Assembly: GCF_004135205.1 (NCBI RefSeq) | Contig: NZ_CP035490.1 | Location: forward strand, 2,993,501 to 3,057,500 | Reading direction: 5' to 3' | Source of the DNA: Hahella sp. KA22 | GTDB taxonomy: Bacteria > Pseudomonadota > Gammaproteobacteria > Pseudomonadales > Oleiphilaceae | DNA length: 64,000 nucleotides | In this document: piece by piece, positions 56,297 through 64,000 of the stretch | Layout: every line of letters begins with the position of its first letter | How positions within the stretch are numbered: the stretch's first letter is position 1 | Made by a program: the position numbers and the translations under genes | The notes under the pieces: generated by a model | Database searches by the model: none | Seen by the model: only the letters and a program-made list of their open reading frames with translations | What the model was told of the DNA's origin: nothing

Positions 56297-57520
56297 ATGT
56301 CAGGCAGAAAAACTGAAACCCGAGAACTTCTGCTGCCCCCGGAGGTAGACTGGCGCGACGCTACGCAGGCGATTCGCGCGGGCCAGATCCGCACTCAGGA
56401 GCAAGAGCACGCGGAGGTGATTTACCCCACTTCCAGCTACGTTTTCAAGTCGGCGGCGGAAGCTGCTGCGACATTCGCTGGCGATAATCCCGGCAATGTC
56501 TATTCGCGCTACACCAACCCCACCGTGCGCATGTTTGAAGAGCGTCTGGCGGCGTTGGAAGGGGCGGAAAACTGTGTGGCGACCGCTTCCGGCATGGCGG
56601 CGATTGTGTCCGCCTGCATGGCGCTGCTGAAAAGCGGCGACCATGTTATCTGTTCCCGTAATGTATTTGGCACCACACACGCTGTATTCGATAAATACAT
56701 GAAAAAATTCGGCGTGGAGACCACCTTTGTTCCACTTACGGATATGGAAGGCTGGCGTGCGGCGATCAAATCCAATACCCGTTTATTGTTTATCGAAACG
56801 CCTTCCAATCCTTTGAACGAAGTGGCTGACATCGCAGCTCTGGCGCAGTTGGCGCACGCCAATGGGGCGCTGCTGGCGGTGGACAATTGTTTCTGTACGC
56901 CAGTGCTGCAAAAGCCGCTGAGCCTGGGGGCGGACTTGGTCATCCACTCAGCGACTAAGTATCTGGATGGCCAGGGGCGTTGCTTGGGCGGCGCGGTAGT
57001 GGGCGATAAGGCTTTGACGTCGGAAGTGTTGGCATTCCTGCGCTCCGGCGGCTTCACTATGAGCCCTTTCAACGCCTGGGTGTTCCTGAAGGGCCTGGAG
57101 ACCCTGCCGATTCGCATGAAGGCGCATTGTGAGAGCGGCATGAAGGTCGCCCAGTGGCTGAATGAGCAAAGCTGGGTGGAGAAGGTGCATTATTGCGGAC
57201 TGCCTGACCATCCTGGCCATGAACTGGCTACGCGACAGCAGAAAGGCTACGGCGGAGTGCTGTCGTTCAAGGTAAAAGGCGGTAGAGAAGAGGCCTGGTC
57301 GTTTATCGACAACACCAAGTGGATCTCCATCACCGCCAATTTGGGGGATGTGAAGTCCACTATGACGCATCCGGCGACTACCACTCATGGTCGTCTTTCC
57401 GATGACGACAAAGCGTTGGCGGGTATTTCCGAGAATCTGATTCGTCTCTGTGTGGGACTGGAGGATTTTGAGGATATTCGTGAGGATCTGCTGGCCGGCG
57501 CAGCGGCGTTGGACGCTTGA
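56297..57520 (+). CDS. metZ: O-succinylhomoserine sulfhydrylase
   Basis: 407 residues. The PLP lysine is about 221 in HSATKYLDGQGRCLGG; the GQGRCLGG after it and YSRYTNPTVRMFEERLAALE are the MetZ type of Cys/Met PLP enzymes. It makes homocysteine directly from O-succinylhomoserine and sulfide. The location after purF matches Pseudomonas. Confidence 0.92.
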   Translation: MSGRKTETRELLLPPEVDWRDATQAIRAGQIRTQEQEHAEVIYPTSSYVFKSAAEAAATFAGDNPGNVYSRYTNPTVRMFEERLAALEGAENCVATASGMAAIVSACMALLKSGDHVICSRNVFGTTHAVFDKYMKKFGVETTFVPLTDMEGWRAAIKSNTRLLFIETPSNPLNEVADIAALAQLAHANGALLAVDNCFCTPVLQKPLSLGADLVIHSATKYLDGQGRCLGGAVVGDKALTSEVLAFLRSGGFTMSPFNAWVFLKGLETLPIRMKAHCESGMKVAQWLNEQSWVEKVHYCGLPDHPGHELATRQQKGYGGVLSFKVKGGREEAWSFIDNTKWISITANLGDVKSTMTHPATTTHGRLSDDDKALAGISENLIRLCVGLEDFEDIREDLLAGAAALDA

Positions 57521-57527
57521 TTTTAGA

Positions 57528-57558
57528 CGCCGGGGCGGCTGAAAGTCCCGGCGCTTTT
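57528..57558 (+). terminator. Rho-independent terminator after metZ
   Basis: CGCCGGG (57528-57534) and CCCGGCG (57547-57553) pair around a 12-base loop, followed by CTTTT, 7 bp after the stop codon. Confidence 0.65.
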
Positions 57559-57705
57559 CGTCTGACCCCGCCTGATACGACAGCCAAACCGTCGAAAAAT
57601 GCATCTCCCGCCAACTTGAGCTAGAATAAAATCAATATAAACAAATAGATAGAGCGCAATTTTAATTTTTGGCGTTAAATTCTATTAATGCGCGGTTAAG
57701 CTGGG

Positions 57706-57734
57706 TTCACCTAGACTCCCGGCTTGTGTACACT
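57706..57734 (+). promoter_or_regulatory. Candidate sigma-70 promoter for ftsK
   Basis: TTCACC (57706-57711) and TACACT (57729-57734) with a 17-base spacer, each matching 4 of 6 consensus bases, 29 bp before the ftsK start. Confidence 0.4.
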
Positions 57735-57762
57735 ACTGAATATTTAGCCAGCTAAAATCCTT

Positions 57763-60255
57763 ATGCCAGCAGATATAGAAGACAACAGAGCGAAACGCTA
57801 CCTGGAGCAGGGGCTCCGCGAAGGGGTATTGATCGCTTGTGTTACCATCGCCGTTTATCTGGTGTTGGCCCTGGTCTCGTACAATCCTTCAGACCCTGGC
57901 TGGACCAGCACAGGGCAGCATTCCCAGGTCGTTAATTACGCAGGGCGCGTCGGCGCCTGGATTTCCGACGTACTGCTGTACTTCTTCGGTTACGTCGCCT
58001 ATTTGTTTCCCTTTTTGTTCGTCTTGCGTTCAGTGCAATTGTTTCGTCAGCGCCATATGCGTCATCCCATCAACTGGTGGATGGTGGTTATTCGCGTCGT
58101 CGGCCTGATTGTGCTGGTGTTGTCTGCCTGTTCGTTGCTGACCATGTATTCGGTCAGTGGCCTGAATTCCAGCTCTGGCGGCATTGTTGGCGCGGAAGTC
58201 GCGGGGATGGCCGTCGACACCTTTAACATTATCGGCAGTACGCTGGTATGGGTGGCGCTTTCTTTGTTCGGTTTCAGCATCGCCACCGGTTTGTCCTGGT
58301 TGAAGATCATGGACTGGATCGGCGCCAAGACACTGGCGCTGTTCCGTCGCATCGGCGAAGAATTTTCGTCCGCGAAAGAAAAGATGGGAGAGCGCGCGGA
58401 AGCCCGTCGTGAAGAGAAAGCCAGATTGGAAGCTGAAGCGCCGCCTCCCAAGCCTAAAAAGGCGAAACGGGAAGTGAAGGACTTTGATGATGAAGATGAC
58501 CGTATTCCGTTGTTGGACTCTCGGGTCAATGTCTCTGAAGAACAAGAGACCAAAAAGCGCTCGCTGCTTAGTTTTGGTAAAAAGAAAGCCGAGACCAAAG
58601 TAGAACCCAGTTTGGGCGATACTATGGACGTAGATAGTGAAACGCCCGCGGACAAAAAGATCAAGATCCTGCCTTTTCAGAAAGAAGCGGGAGGGGAGAG
58701 CAAGCGAGCCAAGCGCGCATCGCAACCATCCCTGTTTAACTTTGCGGAAGGCCCGTTGCCGTCCCTGAATCTGTTAGACCCGCCTGAAACCTCGAAAAAA
58801 GGCGGTTATTCTCCGGAAGTGCTGGAAAACCTGTCGCGTCTCCTGGAGGTGAAATTGAACGACTTTGGCGTCGTCGCCGAAGTGGTGGAGGTAAACCCCG
58901 GCCCGGTGATCACCCGTTTTGAAATCCAGCCTGCGCCTGGCGTCAAAGTCAGTCGCATCAGCAATCTGGCCAAGGACCTCGCGCGTTCGTTGGCGGTGAT
59001 CAGCGTGCGTGTGGTGGAAGTTATCCCGGGCAAGTCCGTGGTGGGTATTGAAATTCCAAACGAAAACCGCGACATGGTGCGTTTGCGAGAGGTGTTGTCC
59101 TCCAAAGCCTATGATGATTCCAGCTCGCCATTGTCGCTGGGACTGGGCAACGATATCGCAGGTAATCCGGTCGTCGCCAATCTGGCGAAAATGCCGCACT
59201 TACTGGTGGCGGGCACCACGGGCTCCGGTAAGTCCGTGGGCGTAAACGCCATGCTGATCAGTATGCTTTACAAGGCGACCCCGGAAGAACTGCGCCTCAT
59301 CATGATCGACCCCAAAATGTTGGAGTTATCCATCTACGATGGCATTCCTCATCTGCTCACTCCGGTAGTGACGGATATGAAAGAAGCCGCCAATGCGCTG
59401 CGTTGGTGTGTAGGGGAAATGGAGCGCCGTTATCGCTTGATGGCCGCCATGGGCGTCAGGAATATCGCGGGCTTTAACAAAGTTGTGAAAGACGCTATCG
59501 CTGCAGATGAGCCCATTCGCGACCCATTGTGGAAGCCGGGCGATAATGCGCTTGGAGAAGAGCCGCCGATGCTGACTCCACTGCCGTTTGTCGTGGTGGT
59601 TGTGGACGAATTCGCCGATATGATGATGATCGTCGGCAAGAAAGTGGAAGAATTGATCGCCCGTATCGCCCAGAAGGCGCGGGCGGCGGGAATACATCTT
59701 ATCCTGGCTACCCAGCGTCCGTCGGTGGACGTTATTACCGGTTTGATTAAAGCCAACGTGCCGACCCGTATGGCGTTTCAGGTGTCCTCTAAGATCGACT
59801 CCCGCACAATTTTGGATCAGGGCGGCGCAGAGCAGTTGCTGGGACACGGCGACATGCTGTATTTGCCCCCTGGCACCGGCCTGCCAATCCGAGTCCATGG
59901 CGCCTTTGTCGACGATGACGAAGTGCATCGCGTGGTGGATGATTGGAAACAACGGGGCGAGCCTGATTATCTGGACGAAATTCTCGACGGCGCCACCGAC
60001 AGCGAGTTTGTCGCTAGTTTCGATGGCGGCGGCGACAATAACAACGGCACCGAGAAAGACGACCTGTTTGATCAGGCTGTGGCCTTTGTGACTGAAAGTC
60101 GCAAGGCGTCCATATCCGCCGTGCAGCGTCGTCTGAAAATTGGTTACAACAGGGCGGCCAACCTGGTTGACGCAATGGAGGCGGCGGGCGTGGTCTCGTC
60201 CGCAGGCCATAACGGCTCCCGGGAAGTTCTGGCTCCACCTCCTCCTAGAGATTGA
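57763..60255 (+). CDS. ftsK: DNA translocase FtsK
   Basis: 830 residues, the compact Pseudomonas-like length. Four N-terminal membrane helices are followed by a charged linker (about 200-330) and the RecA-like motor with Walker [14 protein letters not shown] (about 483) and Walker [13 protein letters not shown]. The C-terminal gamma winged helix ([20 protein letters not shown]) reads KOPS sequences. It pumps chromosomes through the septum and activates XerCD. Confidence 0.96.
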   Translation: MPADIEDNRAKRYLEQGLREGVLIACVTIAVYLVLALVSYNPSDPGWTSTGQHSQVVNYAGRVGAWISDVLLYFFGYVAYLFPFLFVLRSVQLFRQRHMRHPINWWMVVIRVVGLIVLVLSACSLLTMYSVSGLNSSSGGIVGAEVAGMAVDTFNIIGSTLVWVALSLFGFSIATGLSWLKIMDWIGAKTLALFRRIGEEFSSAKEKMGERAEARREEKARLEAEAPPPKPKKAKREVKDFDDEDDRIPLLDSRVNVSEEQETKKRSLLSFGKKKAETKVEPSLGDTMDVDSETPADKKIKILPFQKEAGGESKRAKRASQPSLFNFAEGPLPSLNLLDPPETSKKGGYSPEVLENLSRLLEVKLNDFGVVAEVVEVNPGPVITRFEIQPAPGVKVSRISNLAKDLARSLAVISVRVVEVIPGKSVVGIEIPNENRDMVRLREVLSSKAYDDSSSPLSLGLGNDIAGNPVVANLAKMPHLLVAGTTGSGKSVGVNAMLISMLYKATPEELRLIMIDPKMLELSIYDGIPHLLTPVVTDMKEAANALRWCVGEMERRYRLMAAMGVRNIAGFNKVVKDAIAADEPIRDPLWKPGDNALGEEPPMLTPLPFVVVVVDEFADMMMIVGKKVEELIARIAQKARAAGIHLILATQRPSVDVITGLIKANVPTRMAFQVSSKIDSRTILDQGGAEQLLGHGDMLYLPPGTGLPIRVHGAFVDDDEVHRVVDDWKQRGEPDYLDEILDGATDSEFVASFDGGGDNNNGTEKDDLFDQAVAFVTESRKASISAVQRRLKIGYNRAANLVDAMEAAGVVSSAGHNGSREVLAPPPPRD

Positions 60256-60260
60256 TATCC

Positions 60261-60890
60261 ATGAAATTATTGAAACTACTCTCCGTGGCGGCGTTGAGCG
60301 CCGCCAGTATGATGGCGAACGCGGCGGGCGTGGATACGCTCTCCGGCTTGTTGAAAAATGTAGAAACCTTCACCGCCAACTTCACGCAGACCATGCGCTC
60401 CCAGAGCGGGCAGGTGATGCAGGAAGTGTCTGGTACATTAAAAGCCAAGCGCCCAGGCTTGTTTTACTGGAAAACCAAAGCGCCTTTGGAACAGACCATT
60501 GTGACGGACGGCCAACAGGTCTGGATTTACGATCCGGATCTGGAGCAGGTGACGATTCAGCATCTGTCGCAGCAACTTTCCAACACCCCGGCGCTGCTGC
60601 TGAGTGGAGAGGTTGGCAAGATTGATGAACAGTATCAGGTGGAGGAGCAGCCAGAATCACAGCCGGGTCAGGTGGATTTCCTGTTGCGCCCGAAAGGCGT
60701 TGACTCTCTGTTTGACACGCTGCAACTGAGCTTTGTTAATGATCAGCTGGTAAGTATGAAGCTGAAGGACTCTCTTGGTCAGCAAACCAGCCTGTTCTTC
60801 ACTGGCGTATCGGTAAATCAAACCATTAGCGAAAAAGCCTTTCACTTTGAGATCCCTGATGGCGTAGACGTTATCCGGGAGGCGCCTTGA
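60261..60890 (+). CDS. lolA: Outer-membrane lipoprotein carrier protein
   Basis: 209 residues. The signal peptide [20 protein letters not shown] ends before [18 protein letters not shown] and [20 protein letters not shown] are LolA signatures. It shuttles lipoproteins across the periplasm from LolCDE to LolB. The ATG at 60261 starts the signal peptide; TTG 60252 adds three residues. Confidence 0.95.
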   Translation: MKLLKLLSVAALSAASMMANAAGVDTLSGLLKNVETFTANFTQTMRSQSGQVMQEVSGTLKAKRPGLFYWKTKAPLEQTIVTDGQQVWIYDPDLEQVTIQHLSQQLSNTPALLLSGEVGKIDEQYQVEEQPESQPGQVDFLLRPKGVDSLFDTLQLSFVNDQLVSMKLKDSLGQQTSLFFTGVSVNQTISEKAFHFEIPDGVDVIREAP

Positions 60891-62233
60891 CGCTAAACCT
60901 GTTCGAATCGGAAGAGCGTCGCCGGAGCGCGCAGTATGCGCCTCTTGCGGCGCGAATGCGTCCCCGCGTCATTGATGAATATATTGGGCAGACGCATCTG
61001 CTGGATGCAGATAAACCGTTACGCAAGGCGCTGGAGCGCGATCAACTGCACTCAGTGATATTCTGGGGGCCGCCTGGCGTGGGCAAAACCTCTCTCGCCC
61101 GGCTGGTGGCGGGATACACGGGCGCAGAATTCATTACCTTGTCCGCTGTGCAAAGCGGAGTTAAGGAAATTCGCGAAGTCAGCCAGCGCGCTCGCGCAAA
61201 CTCCCAAAGCGGGCGCAAGACCATTGTGTTCGTGGATGAAGTCCATCGTTTCAATAAATCCCAGCAGGACGCCTTTCTCCCTTACGTAGAAGAGGGCGCT
61301 TTTGTTTTTATCGGCGCCACCACGGAAAACCCCTCTTTTGAGCTGAATAACGCACTGTTGTCACGGGCGCGGGTGTATCCATTAAAACCGCTCACCATCG
61401 ATGACCTGACGGCGCTATTGCAACGGGCTCTGACCGATGCTGAAAATGGTCTGGGACAAACCTCCTGGAGCTATGACGCCGATCTGCTACGCATGATCGC
61501 TGAAGCCGCCAACGGCGATGCGAGACAGGCGCTGAACATACTTGAAACCATGTCTGATCTGGCGGACCCAGGCGAGCAGGGTGGAATTCTCTCCCGTGAA
61601 CTGCTGGCGTCGGTGATGCAGGTTTCACTAAAACGCTTCGACAAAGGGGGAGATGCGTTCTACGATCAGATTTCCGCATTGCACAAATCCGTACGCGGCT
61701 CCAATCCTGACGGCGCTTTATATTGGTTCGCCCGTATGTTGAACGGGGGCTGCGACCCATTGTACGTCGCCCGCCGCGTCGTGCGGATGGCCAGTGAGGA
61801 TATTGGCAACGCCGACCCACGGGGCCTGGATCTCGCGCTTTCAGCCTGGGATGTACAAGAGCGACTGGGCTCCCCGGAAGGTGAGCTGGCGATTGCTCAG
61901 GCGGTTGTTTATCTGGCGTGCGCACCGAAGAGTAATGCGGTTTATAACGCCTTTAACGCGGCGATGAAGCTGGCGGCGGAGTCGCCGGATTATCCGGTTC
62001 CCGTGCATTTACGCAATGCGCCGACCAAGTTGATGAAGGAAATGGGCTACGGCAAAGAATACCGTTATGCTCATGACGAACCCGGAGCCTATGCAGCCGG
62101 CGAGACGTATTTGCCCGAAGAGTTGGACGGCCTGCGTCTGTACCATCCGGTGGAGCGGGGTCTGGAAAGCAAAGTTAAGGAAAAGCTGGAATACCTGCGG
62201 CGTCTGGACGAAGAGTATCAGAGCCGCTCCTGA
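60887..62233 (+). CDS. rarA: Replication-associated recombination protein A (AAA+ ATPase)
   Basis: 448 residues. Walker [17 protein letters not shown] and Walker [18 protein letters not shown], then [20 protein letters not shown], are typical of RarA/MgsA. It acts at stalled replication forks. The start is TTG, overlapping the lolA stop by 4 bp; no alternative keeps the N-terminal SSB-binding-like motif LNLFE. Confidence 0.95.
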   Translation: MTLNLFESEERRRSAQYAPLAARMRPRVIDEYIGQTHLLDADKPLRKALERDQLHSVIFWGPPGVGKTSLARLVAGYTGAEFITLSAVQSGVKEIREVSQRARANSQSGRKTIVFVDEVHRFNKSQQDAFLPYVEEGAFVFIGATTENPSFELNNALLSRARVYPLKPLTIDDLTALLQRALTDAENGLGQTSWSYDADLLRMIAEAANGDARQALNILETMSDLADPGEQGGILSRELLASVMQVSLKRFDKGGDAFYDQISALHKSVRGSNPDGALYWFARMLNGGCDPLYVARRVVRMASEDIGNADPRGLDLALSAWDVQERLGSPEGELAIAQAVVYLACAPKSNAVYNAFNAAMKLAAESPDYPVPVHLRNAPTKLMKEMGYGKEYRYAHDEPGAYAAGETYLPEELDGLRLYHPVERGLESKVKEKLEYLRRLDEEYQSRS

Positions 62234-62260
62234 ATCACCTGAAATCTGTCCGTGATCATT

Positions 62261-63953
<1,693 letters not shown>

Positions 63954-63961
63954 GGTAATTG

Positions 63962-64000
63962 ATGTCCACACAACTACAGACCTGGGACTTCCTGCCCATA
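63962..64000 (+). CDS. cysG: First 13 codons of a gene, probably siroheme synthase (partial)
   Basis: An ATG at 63962, 8 bp after serS and preceded by GAGG, opens a frame that reads MSTQLQTWDFLPI to the window edge. The WDFLPI element resembles the MDFLPLF start of CysG, and serS-cysG is the order in Pseudomonas. The rest lies outside. Confidence 0.5.
   Translation, partial: MSTQLQTWDFLPI

Noticed and set aside
59326-60210. Minus-strand 294-codon frame
   Set aside because: Shadow of ftsK, with His-rich sequence unlike any known family.

Overview
The window looks like a chromosomal segment of a marine gammaproteobacterium related to Hahella/Pseudomonas. The best evidence is the right half, where leuC-leuD-leuB-asd-fimV-truA-trpF-trpB-trpA-accD-folC-dedD-cvpA-purF-metZ follows the order known from Pseudomonas and its relatives, followed by ftsK-lolA-rarA-crcB-serS. 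Taxonomy is inferred from gene content and order only; no database was searched.

Region 1 (1-26.5 kb) is a surface-polysaccharide region, visibly AT-richer than the rest. Its left part (1-8.7 kb) is a compact run of methyltransferases, GT4 glycosyltransferases, an O-antigen polymerase/ligase-like membrane protein and an asparagine-synthase-type amidotransferase. After a non-coding stretch come a WecA-like initiating transferase, a WbpV-like sugar epimerase/reductase and an isolated ketoacyl-ACP synthase III. A second non-coding stretch leads into a different assembly line: a WbpL-like initiating transferase, a WbpM-like 4,6-dehydratase, gmd and fcl (GDP-L-fucose), an ABC exporter (wzm/wzt), four more glycosyltransferases and manC (GDP-mannose). 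The window therefore joins what look like a polymerase-type pathway and an ABC-transporter-dependent pathway, with two possible lipid-linked initiation steps.

Region 2 (26.5-38.9 kb) holds a zinc-binding protein gene (znuA-like) on the minus strand behind a near-consensus Zur operator, then pilZ, tatD, an alpha/beta hydrolase, a DUF4892/OmpA-like envelope protein, a patatin-like phospholipase, prmB, aroC, an MFS transporter, and a polyhydroxyalkanoate pair (phasin and PHA synthase). A LysR regulator on the minus strand separates these from the leucine genes.

Region 3 (39-64 kb) is core metabolism and cell biology: leucine biosynthesis, aspartate semialdehyde dehydrogenase, FimV, tRNA pseudouridine synthase, tryptophan biosynthesis, AccD, FolC, a SPOR protein, CvpA, PurF, O-succinylhomoserine sulfhydrylase, FtsK, LolA, RarA, CrcB, SerS and the first codons of a probable cysG. 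I found no tRNA, rRNA, CRISPR array, intact insertion sequence or prophage. The least ordinary parts are the composite polysaccharide locus (orphan KAS III behind a terminator, a GT4 fused to an extra C-terminal domain, a Wzt without its usual C-terminal domain), the Zur-box/znuA unit, and several hairpins or repeats placed where they could control translation or transcription.
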